In this document: piece by piece, positions 8,167 to 17,870 of the stretch
Position numbering within the stretch: position 1 is the stretch's first letter
Layout: the number at the start of each line of letters is the position of its first letter
From: Pontiellaceae bacterium B12227
GTDB taxonomy: Bacteria > Verrucomicrobiota > Kiritimatiellia > Kiritimatiellales > Pontiellaceae
Direction of reading: 5' to 3'
Assembly: GCA_029432775.1 (NCBI GenBank)
Contig: JAROAZ010000018.1
Location: 61,226 to 125,225, forward strand
Length of the DNA stretch: 64,000 nt
Notes under the pieces: model-generated
Database searches by the model: none
The model's input: the letters and a program-made list of their open reading frames with translations, nothing else
Told to the model about the DNA's origin: nothing
Position numbers and translations under genes: made by a program

Positions 8167-10158
8167 CTATTTTTGGGCCTTCTTCGCATACCAGGCGTTA
8201 CGTTCTTTGCCCGAGGCAATGCCATCGCGGTTGACGTCCATTTCAGCAAAGTTTCTTTCCACGTTTTCCTGCTTCCACGGCCAGCCTTTCTGTTCCCATT
8301 TTATTTTTTCTTTGGCGATATACATTTCCAGCGACTGGTCACCTTTTTTCAGCTCTCTTTGCGGTTGCCTGACGGGACCGGTGGCGGATACCGCCGGAGC
8401 GGTGGTCTGGGGTGTGGCGGCGGGCAGGGCGGTACTGATGCCTTTTTTCTTTTTATCGAACCACGCGTTGCGCTCTTTGCCGGAGGCGATACCGTCGCGG
8501 TTGACATCCACTTCGGCAAAGTTGCGTTCTACGTTTTCCTGCTTCCACGGCCAGCCGTTTTTCTCCCACTTAACCTTTTCTTTGGCGATATACATTTCCA
8601 GTGTTTGATCACCGGTTTTGAGTGCTCGTTGGGGCTGGGCAACCGCGCCGCTCGAAGACACTGTGGATGCGGCCGGGGCCGCGGGTACGTCGGTGATGTA
8701 GGTGACGGCGGGCAACTTCAGAGCACCGATGGTTGGCTGGAAGTCGTTTTCGAAGTTGGGCATGTTGTTATTGTTCCAGGCATCGCGGGCGGGCAGGGCA
8801 TGGAACCATCGCGGTTCGGTGTGGGTGCGGCTCCAGGCTTTGGCTTGCTTAACCATTTCGGTGACGCGTTCAGGGTTTTGGGCAGCGAGATCTTTGGTTT
8901 CGCCGGGGTCGTCGGTAATGTTGAACAGGCGCCAGGGTTGATTGGCGTAGCGGACAACTTTCCAGTCCCCTCTACGTGCGCTGATATCGCTAAAGGTGTT
9001 GCGGTGGCGCAGGGAGTAAATCATGTCGCCGTTTCGGCAGTCGGCACCGGCCTGAATGGCTTTGAGGATATCCTTTCCATCGAGCTCTTTGTCCGCCGGA
9101 ATCTTGGCCCCGGCGAGCGCGGCAAGGGTGGGATAGAAATCAAGTGCGCTGACGGGATGATCATATTTCTGTGCGGGGATTTTGCCGGGCCAGTGCCAGA
9201 ACATCGGTACGCGGAATCCGCCTTCGAAGGTGTCGCCTTTCACGCCGCGCAGGGGTTGGTTGGAGGAGCCTTTGTCGGCCCGCCCGCCGTTGTCGGCCAG
9301 AAAGATGATGAGGGTGTTGTTGAACTGTCCGGTCTCTTTGAGCGCATCGGCCACCATGCCGACGCCGCGGTCGACCGCAACCATCATGCCGGCCACGGTG
9401 CGCCGCTGCTCGTTGGCGATGTGCGCGTGGGTTGCCATGTCGTCCGCTTTGGCTTCCATCGGCGTGTGCGGAGCGTTGTAAGCCAGGTATAGGAAGAAGG
9501 GTTGGTCTTTGTCGGCGGCTTGTTTAATGAAGCCGACGGCGTGCTGGCTCATCTCGTCGGTCAGGTATTCATCTTCGACGGTCGGCTGTCCGTTGTGCTG
9601 CAGTGGGATGAGATAGTCATAGATATGCTGTTTTCCAGCGGCCTTCTGCGCGGCATAGGCCTTCATATACTCTTCCGGGAAATAGTTATGACCACCGCCG
9701 AGGAAGCCGTAGAAGTCGTCGAAGCCGCGGTTGTTGGGGTGATACTGCGGATCTTCGCCAAGGTGCCATTTGCCGATGATGCCCGTGAAGTAGCCGGCAT
9801 CCTGCAACACGGTGCTGATGAGCGTTTCGTTTTCAGGAATTCCCAGTTTGTTGTATTCCTCTATTCCAGCATGCACGGGCGGCAGATTAAACTGTCCGCC
9901 GAAGGTGTGCGGGTAGCGCCCGGAGAGCAGCCCCATGCGACTCGGTCCGCAGAATGAATGGGTGACGTAGCCGGACGTGCAGATGGTTCCGGCCTCGGCC
10001 AGCGAATCCATTTTGGGTGTGCGGATATCGGGGGAGCCGCTGAAGCCGACATCGGCGTAGCCGAGATCGTCGCACATGATCATTAGAATATTGGGGCGGT
10101 TGGCGGCCAGTGCGCTCAGAGAGGTTGCTGCCAGTAAAATTGTTATTATAGTTTTCAT
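8167..10158 (-). CDS. Secreted sulfatase with two C-terminal EF-hand-like repeats
   Basis: Family S1 sulfatase of 663 residues. The ATG at 10158 follows AGGAGA with a 6-base spacer, and the protein opens with a signal peptide (MKTIITILLAATSLSALA). RPNILMIMCDDLGYADVGF gives metal-binding aspartates, and C-G-P-S-R (Cys70) is the formylglycine site. GKWHLG and the ADNGG motif are also present. After the catalytic domain, a segment of about 66 residues occurs twice with a period of 90 residues. Each copy ends with DVNRDGIASGKE, a canonical EF-hand loop (DxNxDGxxxxxE). This repeat may bind calcium or act as an attachment module. It is the third gene of the operon beginning at 14000, 10 bases after the previous stop. 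Confidence 0.93.
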   Translation of the reverse strand: MKTIITILLAATSLSALAANRPNILMIMCDDLGYADVGFSGSPDIRTPKMDSLAEAGTICTSGYVTHSFCGPSRMGLLSGRYPHTFGGQFNLPPVHAGIEEYNKLGIPENETLISTVLQDAGYFTGIIGKWHLGEDPQYHPNNRGFDDFYGFLGGGHNYFPEEYMKAYAAQKAAGKQHIYDYLIPLQHNGQPTVEDEYLTDEMSQHAVGFIKQAADKDQPFFLYLAYNAPHTPMEAKADDMATHAHIANEQRRTVAGMMVAVDRGVGMVADALKETGQFNNTLIIFLADNGGRADKGSSNQPLRGVKGDTFEGGFRVPMFWHWPGKIPAQKYDHPVSALDFYPTLAALAGAKIPADKELDGKDILKAIQAGADCRNGDMIYSLRHRNTFSDISARRGDWKVVRYANQPWRLFNITDDPGETKDLAAQNPERVTEMVKQAKAWSRTHTEPRWFHALPARDAWNNNNMPNFENDFQPTIGALKLPAVTYITDVPAAPAASTVSSSGAVAQPQRALKTGDQTLEMYIAKEKVKWEKNGWPWKQENVERNFAEVDVNRDGIASGKERNAWFDKKKKGISTALPAATPQTTAPAVSATGPVRQPQRELKKGDQSLEMYIAKEKIKWEQKGWPWKQENVERNFAEMDVNRDGIASGKERNAWYAKKAQK

Positions 10159-10168
10159 AAGAAATCTC

Positions 10169-11563
10169 CTAGTAGGTTGCTGCAGGTGGAACTGAAAATT
10201 CGTCTGCCCGACGAGCGGACCACGCCTCTTCCTGCCGGCGCAGAAGGAACAGCGGGCGTTGTAGCTCCATCTCCCATGCAAACTGTTTTTTGAAAAGCTC
10301 TTTCACCAGTTCCGGATGTTTCGCCGCAAGGTCGACCTGTTCTCCGGGATCGTCGGCCAGGTTATGCAGGCGGGCGGGGCGGTCGGGGAAACGCAGCAGT
10401 TTCCAGTCGCCGTTGCGGATGGCACCGCGTGTCTCCATTTTCCAGTGCAACGCCTGATGCGGCCGCTCTTTGTTATCCCCCTTGAGATAGGGAAGCAGGT
10501 CGACACCATCGGTTTCTTCAATTTTTGTCGGATCGCCGCCGCCGGCTTTTACAAAGGTTGGAAGCAAGTCGAGCGTGATGGCGGGATAGTCATATTGGAT
10601 GCCTGCAGGCACTTGAGCCGGCCAGGTGAGGACGCCGGGCACACGGATGCCGCCTTCGAGCTGGGTGCCTTTCACGCCGGCAAACGGATAGTTGCTGGAA
10701 CCGTTCTTGTCCATGGGCCCACCGTTGTCGTTGGTGAATACAATAAGGGTGTTTTCGTACAGCCCAAGTTCTTTGAGCTGATCGATGATCTGCCCGCAGG
10801 CGCGGTCCATCGAAAGCGTCATCTGCGCAACCTTGCGGCGGGTGCCTTCGAGCTGCGGAAATTCGGAGGCGTCTTTCGGGTCAGGTTGCATCGGGGTATG
10901 CACCGCGTTAAACGAAACATAGGCAAAGAACGGCTGGTCTTTATGTCGCTGCATGAAGTCGCAGGTTTCATTGGCAAGCGCATCGGTTAGATAGCCTTCA
11001 TGCTCAGCATATCCCTTGAAGTTACGTTCGATCCAGTTTTCGTGCCGGGTTGACTTCAGGTCTTTGTAGGCGAAGAAACTGCGGGCACCTCCTCTGAATC
11101 CATAAAACTCATCAAAGCCGCGCTTGAGCGGGTGGTATCGGTCGGCAACACCCATGTGCCACTTGCCGAATACGGCGGTTTTATAACCCAGTTCCTGCAG
11201 ATAGTTGCCCATGGTTTTAAGGTGCGTCGGCAGGCCCATCTCGTCGCCAAGCAAACCGCTGTGGGGACTCATAATGCCGGGCACATTGATTTCCTCGAAT
11301 CCAAAGCGCTGCTGGTACATTCCCGAGAGCAGGCCGGCACGGGACGGCCCGCAGGTGGAGCCGGTTACGTAGAACTGAGTCAGTATCATCCCGTCTTTGG
11401 CCAGCTTGTCGAGATGCGGCGTTTTCATGTGGTGACTGCCATGAAACCCAAAGTCTCCATATCCCGCATCATCGGCGAAAAGCAGAACAATGTTCGGTTT
11501 TTCCAATGCCTGGACATGGGTTGAAAAAACCAGTCCGATAATGAGTGCCGCAATGCATTTCAT
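10169..11563 (-). CDS. Secreted family S1 sulfatase
   Basis: A 464-residue sulfatase. The frame is open further upstream, but the ATG at 11563 has AGGAG seven bases ahead, begins a signal peptide (MKCIAALIIGLVFSTHVQA), and lies one base after the stop of the upstream fusion gene. That spacing suggests translational coupling. KPNIVLLFADDAGYGDFGF supplies the metal-binding aspartates. C-G-P-S-R at Cys71 is the formylglycine site, followed by GKWHMGVADRYHPLKRGFDE and TNDNGGP. Its length is normal for the family and no extra domain is seen. It is expected to desulfate oligosaccharides released by the neighbouring GH16 activity. Confidence 0.93.
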   Translation of the reverse strand: MKCIAALIIGLVFSTHVQALEKPNIVLLFADDAGYGDFGFHGSHHMKTPHLDKLAKDGMILTQFYVTGSTCGPSRAGLLSGMYQQRFGFEEINVPGIMSPHSGLLGDEMGLPTHLKTMGNYLQELGYKTAVFGKWHMGVADRYHPLKRGFDEFYGFRGGARSFFAYKDLKSTRHENWIERNFKGYAEHEGYLTDALANETCDFMQRHKDQPFFAYVSFNAVHTPMQPDPKDASEFPQLEGTRRKVAQMTLSMDRACGQIIDQLKELGLYENTLIVFTNDNGGPMDKNGSSNYPFAGVKGTQLEGGIRVPGVLTWPAQVPAGIQYDYPAITLDLLPTFVKAGGGDPTKIEETDGVDLLPYLKGDNKERPHQALHWKMETRGAIRNGDWKLLRFPDRPARLHNLADDPGEQVDLAAKHPELVKELFKKQFAWEMELQRPLFLLRRQEEAWSARRADEFSVPPAATY

Positions 11564-11564
11564 A

Positions 11565-14000
11565 CTATTGCTCCTTCTGCCAGACCCTGATGTATTCCAC
11601 CTCAAAATCGGAAGGGAGGCTGGCCGGCTCCGGCACAGCCCACCATTCGAAGATTTCAGAATCCGCCCATACATGATGACCGACATCCATAGGCCAACGG
11701 TCTGAATTGTGGTCTCCTTTTGCCGTTTCCACGTGTTCTTTTGTGATTTCGTGAACCAGCTGACCATCGGCATAGATTTTGACAGAATGTTCATCCCACT
11801 CGGCCGCGTAGGTGTGGAATCCGTCGGCAAAGTCAAACGGGAGCGGCTTGGTATCGGTCCAGGAAACATTCTTATGCCCTTTATGTTTCCAGTCATGAAT
11901 CGAGGACCACATCAGGTTTTCCCGTTTCGGATGTTTTCCGATGGCTTCGAATACATCCAGCTCGGCACCGTCCCCGGTGGTCCAGAACGCGCCGGTTTGT
12001 TTGGTGCGGGGCAGTTTGCATTTCATTTCCATGTAACCGTGGGTGTATGTTTTTTTAGTCCAGATGCCTCCGGTGGTATGTGTGAAGACATCGCTTCCGG
12101 GCTCGACCCACGGGTAGTCCGGATCATATTTCGTTGCGATCTTGAGCAACCCGTTTTCAACCCGGACATTCTCGGGAGAGTACTGCCATCCTCCCGGTAT
12201 GCCGTCGGTATATTTTGTGTCGAAGGTGCGCCCTTTAAATTTTCCCGCCCAGAAAACCCCGTCTCTGCCGCAAACCTGCCATTTGTCTTCATCCAGCTGA
12301 TGACCATCGAATTCATCGCTCAGGTCTTGATTCAAAATCCAACCTCCTTCATTGGCAAGATCGGTTAGCGGGTAGACTTTGTCGCGGGCATTAAAACGCT
12401 TAATCAGATCGGCGACGATTTCCGGTTTGCTATCGGCAATGTTGACGGTTTCATGGGGGTCGTTTTTGTGGTCGTAGAGTTCGATGTCAACCGGGGCGGC
12501 ATCCGGGGTGCGGACATCTTTCCAGAGAACGAGGCGATAACGGTCGGTGCGCATGGCGTATCCCATCAGATGATTTTCAAACAGCTCTCGATCCCATTTA
12601 TCACCCTGCTGCTTGATGATGCGCTCTTCGACCTGTTCGATGAGCGGGCCGAAAAAGGTTTCGCGCATCTGGGGCATCAGCGGGTTGGCCGCCCATTCAC
12701 GCAGGGCCGGGTTGGGGAACTGGGTGAATGCGGCATCCTCCCATTTGCGGTCCGGGTTGGTCAGCAACGGCATAAAGCTGGTTCCTTCAACGTGATCCGG
12801 TGTGGAGAGATTGGCGAGGTCGCAAAGGGTGGGGTACATATCCACTAGCTCCACCAGGGCATCGGTTTTTTTGCCCCGGTTCCTGTCGGGCATGTTCGGA
12901 GTCCAGATCATCAATGGCACACGGGCCGAAATCTCATAGTTAGTGGCTTTGCCCCAGATGCCCATGTCGCCGAGGTGCCAGCCGTGGTCGCCCCAAAGAA
13001 TAATGATGGTATTGTCGCGCACGCCGGCTTCCTCAAGCGCGGCGAGCACTTTGCCAATCTGCGCATCGATATAGCTGACGCACCCGAGGTAGGCATGCTT
13101 CAGGTTGCGCGACAGCTCCGGGTTGAAATTTCCAGCCTTTGGAATATCCGACCGCACGCGCATTTCGAACGAGGCATGCAGGCCCATGGCGGCGCCGTCT
13201 TGGGGCGGTGTGGTATGCTCGGCGAGCGGAATGCTGTCATGATCGTATAGATCCCAGTATTTTTTCGGGGCGATGAACTCGAGATGCGGCTTATAGAAGC
13301 CGAGGCCCATGAAGAAGGGTTTTCCATCGGCGATCATCTCTTTCATTGTGGCGATCGCAATATCGGCATTGTGGCCGTCGCGGTAGGCATTGTCGGGCAC
13401 ATCGGCGAATTCATAGGCCGGGCCGTGGACCAGTCCGGTTTTGCCAACGCCGACCCAATATTTTTCCTCAAGAAACGCTTTGGTCTCTTTCAGGTTCTGC
13501 TGATTTTCGGGCAGGGCGTAGGGGTAGTATTTCGGTTTCGGGGGATCGATCTTCGCCCGTTTAAAGTTCCACGAGGCTTCGTCGCCGAATTTGGTCTGGT
13601 TATGAAAGATTTTTCCGATTTCCACGGCATTGTAGCCGTTGGCAATGAATTGCTGGGAGAGGGTGACGATATCCGGATTGAGGACGCGGAAGTGAGCATA
13701 GTTTTCCACAACCTTGATCGTATCCGGGCGGGCACCGCACATCAGACTGGCGCGCGATGGGCCGCAGATGGCTTCCTGGCAATAGGCGCGATTAAAAAGG
13801 AGTCCCTCGCTCGCCAGCTTATCCATGTTGGGTGTGATGGCGATTTCGGAGCCATAGCACCCCAGTTCCGGGCGCAGGTCGTCGATGGCCAGAAATAAAA
13901 TGTTCGGGCGGTCGAGCGGAGTCATTTGTGGCGTTTGGACTCCTGCCTTGGCGATGGCGGCCAGACCTATTGACATAAGGATTAGTGCGTTTTGTTTCAT
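11565..14000 (-). CDS. Sulfatase-GH16 fusion enzyme
   Basis: Two catalytic domains in one 811-residue secreted protein. The start at 14000 is preferred because a signal peptide follows (MKQNALILMSIGLAAIAKA) and GGAGA precedes it. Residues about 30-540 form an iduronate-2-sulfatase-like S1 domain: RPNILFLAIDDLRPELGCYG, formylglycine motif C-G-P-S-R at Cys79, and metal ligands in WGDHGWHLGD. Residues about 545-811 form a complete GH16 domain with catalytic ELDVFE (E680, D682, E685), very similar to the stand-alone enzyme at 3644-5536. The join is direct, with no recognisable linker domain. It is the first gene of a three-gene operon. The fusion would couple desulfation and backbone cleavage on the same substrate. 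Confidence 0.93.
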   Translation of the reverse strand: MKQNALILMSIGLAAIAKAGVQTPQMTPLDRPNILFLAIDDLRPELGCYGSEIAITPNMDKLASEGLLFNRAYCQEAICGPSRASLMCGARPDTIKVVENYAHFRVLNPDIVTLSQQFIANGYNAVEIGKIFHNQTKFGDEASWNFKRAKIDPPKPKYYPYALPENQQNLKETKAFLEEKYWVGVGKTGLVHGPAYEFADVPDNAYRDGHNADIAIATMKEMIADGKPFFMGLGFYKPHLEFIAPKKYWDLYDHDSIPLAEHTTPPQDGAAMGLHASFEMRVRSDIPKAGNFNPELSRNLKHAYLGCVSYIDAQIGKVLAALEEAGVRDNTIIILWGDHGWHLGDMGIWGKATNYEISARVPLMIWTPNMPDRNRGKKTDALVELVDMYPTLCDLANLSTPDHVEGTSFMPLLTNPDRKWEDAAFTQFPNPALREWAANPLMPQMRETFFGPLIEQVEERIIKQQGDKWDRELFENHLMGYAMRTDRYRLVLWKDVRTPDAAPVDIELYDHKNDPHETVNIADSKPEIVADLIKRFNARDKVYPLTDLANEGGWILNQDLSDEFDGHQLDEDKWQVCGRDGVFWAGKFKGRTFDTKYTDGIPGGWQYSPENVRVENGLLKIATKYDPDYPWVEPGSDVFTHTTGGIWTKKTYTHGYMEMKCKLPRTKQTGAFWTTGDGAELDVFEAIGKHPKRENLMWSSIHDWKHKGHKNVSWTDTKPLPFDFADGFHTYAAEWDEHSVKIYADGQLVHEITKEHVETAKGDHNSDRWPMDVGHHVWADSEIFEWWAVPEPASLPSDFEVEYIRVWQKEQ

Positions 14001-14031
14001 CGACAGCGTCTCCACAGGTTTTAATGTGAAA

Positions 14032-14099
14032 TGAATATCGCACATTATAACAGCGTTCGATATAGCCGTTACTGCACAATACAGGGTGGATATTGCACA
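14032..14099 (-). promoter_or_regulatory. Imperfect direct repeats around the promoter
   Basis: TGTGCAATATCCA (minus strand, 14099-14087) and TGTGCGATATTCA (14044-14032) match at 11 of 13 positions and flank the promoter. A third half copy (ATTGTGCAG) lies near 14072-14080. The spacing suggests an operator for a substrate-responsive regulator, but no cognate regulator is next to it. Confidence 0.35.
14044..14072 (-). promoter_or_regulatory. Probable extended -10 promoter of the sulfatase operon
   Basis: On the minus strand, TGTTATAAT gives a perfect TATAAT hexamer with the extended TGn element (14044-14052). A weak -35 (GTAACG, 14067-14072) lies 17 bases upstream. The -10 is 44 bases before the start codon of the fusion gene at 14000. 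Confidence 0.5.
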
Positions 14100-14239
14100 A
14101 AAAGCAGGTTTTCTGACGCAGGAAATCCATAACTGCTGCTGGAAGTTCCCTCCCATTGAGCCGGTGAAATAGTGTGATGGGTCGTGGGGGGGAGATGGGG
14201 CATTCCTGTTCGTTGCCGTATTGGCCCTTGCACTTCGCG

Positions 14240-14610
14240 CAGTGGTATGGGGAGTGGAACTCTATTCAGATACGGACAGCCATTTTTCGGGCCTCTTCAC
14301 CAAGACCTTTCTTTAACAAGATTACTGGCGCGCAGTTGGCGGGGCGATCAACGGCAAAATAAACAACAAGTTCGATATTGCTGGGTTCGACCAAACTGTT
14401 GAGTTTTTAGGCCGGTCGGCGCACCGCGGGCAACGGGCTTCTCGGTGGAAATGCCGGCATTATCGACGTCAGCTATCAGGAAGGCAATGACGCGGGAAAA
14501 ATCTATTTTGATTTGTTCGATGTGGAGGGTAACCACTCCGCCGGCTCGCCTTTATCGGGGTCCACGATTCGCTCGACGATGACCGCTATTCCGAGAAATT
14601 CCGGGTTTGG
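14240..14610 (+). pseudogene. Possible decayed coding remnant
   Basis: Between the sulfatase operon and the Rrf2 gene, plus-strand segments in shifting frames read like protein but are broken by stops. One is DYWRAVGGAINGKINNKFD. A second is GNGLLGGNAGIIDVSYQEG, followed by FDLFDVEG. No start site or intact domain is seen. The family is not recognised; the Gly/Asn-rich style would fit a secreted beta-rich protein. Confidence 0.3.
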
Positions 14611-14634
14611 TGGGTTTTATTGTTCAGTTTGCCC

Positions 14635-15051
14635 TTAGATCATAAAGTCGAGGGCGAGGGGCTTTTCCGCAGCGATGAGGTCGGCGAGGTCGGCGACGGT
14701 GATGGCTTCGGTTTCTCTTCTGAGGGATTCAGTGAGCCGGTTCCAGATCGTGGATGCGGAGCTGCGGTCCTGTTCGGAAACGAGTTCGAGCCGGCCTTCA
14801 AAGAGTTCTATGATTTCAAGCAGGGATATGGTTTCGGCCGGCCGGGCGAGGATGTAGCCACCTTTTCGGCCGCGCACGGTTCGCACGAGCCCGGCGTTTC
14901 GCATGGGAATCAGAATCTGCTCAATGTAAGCAATGGAGATTCCTTGCTTCCGGGCAACCTCTTTGCCGCTGACGGGGGAGGAATGGCCCCCGTCGGCAGC
15001 AATTTGCGCAAGGATGCGCAAGCCATACCTCGGCTTGGTTGAAAGCTTCAC
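14635..15051 (-). CDS. Rrf2-family transcriptional regulator (CymR-like context)
   Basis: A winged-helix protein of 138 residues beginning MKLSTKPRYGLRILAQIA, the usual Rrf2 N-terminus. The GTG at 15051 is chosen over the GTG at 15060 because AGGTG lies six bases upstream and the protein then aligns with the family start. The recognition-helix region (GKEVARKQGISIAYIEQILI) and the wing (RTVRGRKGGYILARP) are intact. It has no cysteines, so it is unlikely to hold the Fe-S cluster of IscR or NsrR. It is closer in kind to CymR, which senses cysteine supply. It is the last gene of the cysHDN operon, starting right after the cysN stop. Control of sulfate assimilation is inferred from position. Confidence 0.85.
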   Translation of the reverse strand: MKLSTKPRYGLRILAQIAADGGHSSPVSGKEVARKQGISIAYIEQILIPMRNAGLVRTVRGRKGGYILARPAETISLLEIIELFEGRLELVSEQDRSSASTIWNRLTESLRRETEAITVADLADLIAAEKPLALDFMI

Positions 15052-15060
15052 GAAATACAC

Positions 15061-16908
15061 CTAAATACTGTATTCCGGGAAGACATTATGACGGTTCAGT
15101 TCGCTGGTGATCTGCGCAATGGCATCGGTACGGTCGATCTCGTCATCGAGCGACAGGTCAACCAGTTGTTCATCCACCGGACTTTGTCCTGCACTGATCA
15201 CCAGCAACTCATTCGGGGAGTTGAGGTGTTTCAGTAGCGACAGCTCATAGGCGTCAATCCGGTCGAGGGCGCTGATAAAGATCAGACCGGCATCGGTCAG
15301 AATGCGTCCCAGCTCGCCGATACGGCGGATGTGTTCCTCCCGGTTCTGGAAGTTGTTTTCCAGGTCGGCATCCAGTCCTTCCATCAGGCTGTTGACGCCG
15401 AGGTAGAAGGATTGGTTGCGATCGTTGAACAGCTTGAGTTCCAGGGATTTTGCCAGCTCATTTTTCTTGGCGGCGTTGCCGATGAAGAGGACGGCTTTTC
15501 CTTTGTGACCATTGCGGTTGGCGCGGACGCCGGCATCGATCTGGCTCTTTTCCCACAGGAATTCGCGGCGATCAACACTGCTGACGGCTGCAGATTCTCC
15601 ACCGACGTCGGCACCCGGTTTATCCACGCTCAGGCAACCTTCAATCATTCCGGCACCGGCGGTGGTATTGGTGATGGGGTCGATGAGGATGAAGCTGCCC
15701 GTTTCTTTGTTTGCTGTATAGGGGTCGAAGAAAAGCGGGAGGTGTGTGGCAATGACAATGCGGCCGATTTCGTTCAGCTTCAGTTCGTCAGCGGGATTTT
15801 TCTCCAATGTGTTTACATCAATGTTGAATTTCAGTTCAGAAACCTTGGCCTTGGTGGTGCGGCTGGTATGCCGGATGACAAAGGTCCTGCCTTCTTTCAG
15901 CAGCGTTTCGGTCATCCAGACAATGGACGCTTCGAGGTGTGTTGCCATCTGCGGCACGTTTTCAGCGTGCACAATCATTTCGCCATTGGAAATGTCGATT
16001 TCGTCGTTGAGCTCGAGGGTAACGGCCTGAGAGGCAAATGCTTCATCCAGATCGCCGTCGGCGGTGACGATGCGCTTGATGGTTGACTCTTTCAGTGACG
16101 GCAGGGCCTTGATTCTGTCGCCGGGGCGCACCGTTCCCGATGCCACCGTTCCGGCAAAACCTCGGAAGTCGAGGTTGGGGCGGCTGACGAGCTGTACGGG
16201 GAAGCGGAAGTCGTCGAAATTGAATCCGGCGGCGACATCGACTTCTTCAAGGATTGGAAGCAGGGCCTCTCCTTTGTACCAGCCTGTTTTGTCTGATTTT
16301 TCTACCACGTTATCGCCTTTAAGGGCGGAGATCGGGATGAAAGTTACATTCGGCAGGTTGAGGTCGGCGCTGAATTCCTCAAAGTCCGCTTTGATCGACT
16401 CGAACACCTCTTCATCATAGTCTTTCAGATCCATCTTATTGATCACCACCACAACGTGCTTGAGGCCCAGTAGGGATACCAGAAAGGTGTGTCGTTTGGT
16501 TTGGGTGATTACGCCGTAGCGGGCATCAATGAGGATGAGCGCGAGGTCGGCCGTTGAAGCTCCGGTGGCCATGTTGCGGGTATACTGCTCGTGGCCGGGG
16601 GTGTCGGCGATGATGAACTTCCGCTTCGGAGTGGCAAAGTAGCGGTAGGCCACATCAATGGTGATGCCTTGTTCCCGTTCGGCTTTGAGTCCGTCGAGCA
16701 GCAGGGCATAGTCAATTTCGCCTTCACCGGCGTTGCCGATTTTTTCGCTGTCGGCATGCAGCGCGCTGAGCTGGTCGTCGAAGATCAGTTTGCTATCGTA
16801 TAGCAGGCGACCGATCAGGGTTGATTTTCCATCGTCCACTGAACCGCAGGTCAGCAGGCGCAGCAGGCTTTTATTTTCGTGTTGGTTTAAAAAATTATCA
16901 ATATCCAT
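15061..16908 (-). CDS. cysN: Sulfate adenylyltransferase GTPase subunit with degenerate APS kinase tail
   Basis: ATP sulfurylase large subunit, which couples GTP hydrolysis to APS synthesis with CysD. The ATG at 16908 has AGGA seven bases upstream. The GTPase motifs are intact: [31 protein letters not shown] and NKMD. EF-Tu-like domains follow. Residues about 450-615 correspond to a CysC-type APS kinase domain and keep a segment like [19 protein letters not shown]. The expected P-loop (G-L-S-G-S/A-G-K-S) is replaced by GNAAKKNE near residues 477-484, so the kinase activity is probably lost. That fits the APS-type reductase in the same operon, which does not need PAPS. Confidence 0.93.
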   Translation of the reverse strand: MDIDNFLNQHENKSLLRLLTCGSVDDGKSTLIGRLLYDSKLIFDDQLSALHADSEKIGNAGEGEIDYALLLDGLKAEREQGITIDVAYRYFATPKRKFIIADTPGHEQYTRNMATGASTADLALILIDARYGVITQTKRHTFLVSLLGLKHVVVVINKMDLKDYDEEVFESIKADFEEFSADLNLPNVTFIPISALKGDNVVEKSDKTGWYKGEALLPILEEVDVAAGFNFDDFRFPVQLVSRPNLDFRGFAGTVASGTVRPGDRIKALPSLKESTIKRIVTADGDLDEAFASQAVTLELNDEIDISNGEMIVHAENVPQMATHLEASIVWMTETLLKEGRTFVIRHTSRTTKAKVSELKFNIDVNTLEKNPADELKLNEIGRIVIATHLPLFFDPYTANKETGSFILIDPITNTTAGAGMIEGCLSVDKPGADVGGESAAVSSVDRREFLWEKSQIDAGVRANRNGHKGKAVLFIGNAAKKNELAKSLELKLFNDRNQSFYLGVNSLMEGLDADLENNFQNREEHIRRIGELGRILTDAGLIFISALDRIDAYELSLLKHLNSPNELLVISAGQSPVDEQLVDLSLDDEIDRTDAIAQITSELNRHNVFPEYSI

Positions 16909-16954
16909 GGTTCTGTCCTCTCGTGAAACGTGACGAGTAATGTGTGATCCGGGT

Positions 16955-17857
16955 TTAGAAATAGCCTTCGCGTTTTTTCTGCTCCATGGAGGCATCGGAA
17001 TCTTTGTCGATGGCGCGGGTGGAGCGTTCGCTGAGGCGGGTGGTCATCATTTCCTCTACGATTTTTTCAACTGTGTCGGCTTGCGAGGCAACGGCCCCGG
17101 TGAGCGGATAGCAGCCGAGGGTCCGGAAGCGGATCATTTCTTCTCGCGGCTCCTGGCCATCCAGCGGAAGACGCTCGTCGTCGACCATCACCGTCATGCC
17201 GTTATATTCAACCACCGGGCGTTTTTTTGCGAAGTAGAGCGGGACAATCGGAATATTTTCCAGACGGATGTATTGCCAGATGTCGAGCTCGGTCCAGTTG
17301 GAGAGCGGGAAGACGCGCACGCTTTCGCCGGGATTGATGCGAGCGTTGTAGTTTGCCCAGAGTTCCGGGCGCTGGTTTTTCGGATCCCACTGATGATGTT
17401 GGTCGCGGAAGGAAAAGATACGTTCCTTGGCCCGTGACTTTTCTTCATCGCGCCGGGCTCCGCCGAACGCGCAATCGAACTTATGATGATCCAATGCGGC
17501 CAGCAGGGCCTGCGTTTTCATCAGGTCTGTGTATTTCCGGCTGCCCAGCTCAAAAGGGTTGGCACCCGCAGCCCGCCCTTCTTCGTTGGAGTGAACCAAT
17601 AGGTCGAGCCCCTCATCCGCGCAGAATTTATCGCGGAACTGGATCATTTCCTTGAATTTGAAGGTGGAGTCGATGTGCATGAGCGGAAAGGGGACTTTAC
17701 CCGGATAAAATGCTTTCTGAGCAAGGCGCACCATCACCCCGGAGTCTTTGCCGATCGAATAGAGCATGACCGGATTCTCGAATTGGCTGTAGGCGTCGCG
17801 AATGATGCGGATACTTTCCGCTTCCAACTGTTTTAACTGACTGAGCTGGTATTTCAT
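16955..17857 (-). CDS. cysD: Sulfate adenylyltransferase small subunit
   Basis: A 300-residue catalytic subunit of ATP sulfurylase, making APS from ATP and sulfate. The start at 17857 ([16 protein letters not shown]) is the usual family start and has AGGA upstream. The PP-loop motif appears as [29 protein letters not shown] and the C-terminal [13 protein letters not shown] block are conserved. It lies 13 bases after cysH and 46 bases before cysN, so one transcript is likely. Confidence 0.95.
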   Translation of the reverse strand: MKYQLSQLKQLEAESIRIIRDAYSQFENPVMLYSIGKDSGVMVRLAQKAFYPGKVPFPLMHIDSTFKFKEMIQFRDKFCADEGLDLLVHSNEEGRAAGANPFELGSRKYTDLMKTQALLAALDHHKFDCAFGGARRDEEKSRAKERIFSFRDQHHQWDPKNQRPELWANYNARINPGESVRVFPLSNWTELDIWQYIRLENIPIVPLYFAKKRPVVEYNGMTVMVDDERLPLDGQEPREEMIRFRTLGCYPLTGAVASQADTVEKIVEEMMTTRLSERSTRAIDKDSDASMEQKKREGYF

Positions 17858-17870
17858 GTTTGGTTTCCTG

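Noticed and set aside
15061..16908. CysN as a bifunctional CysN-CysC enzyme
   Set aside because: The C-terminal domain aligns with APS kinase, but the P-loop needed for ATP binding is missing.
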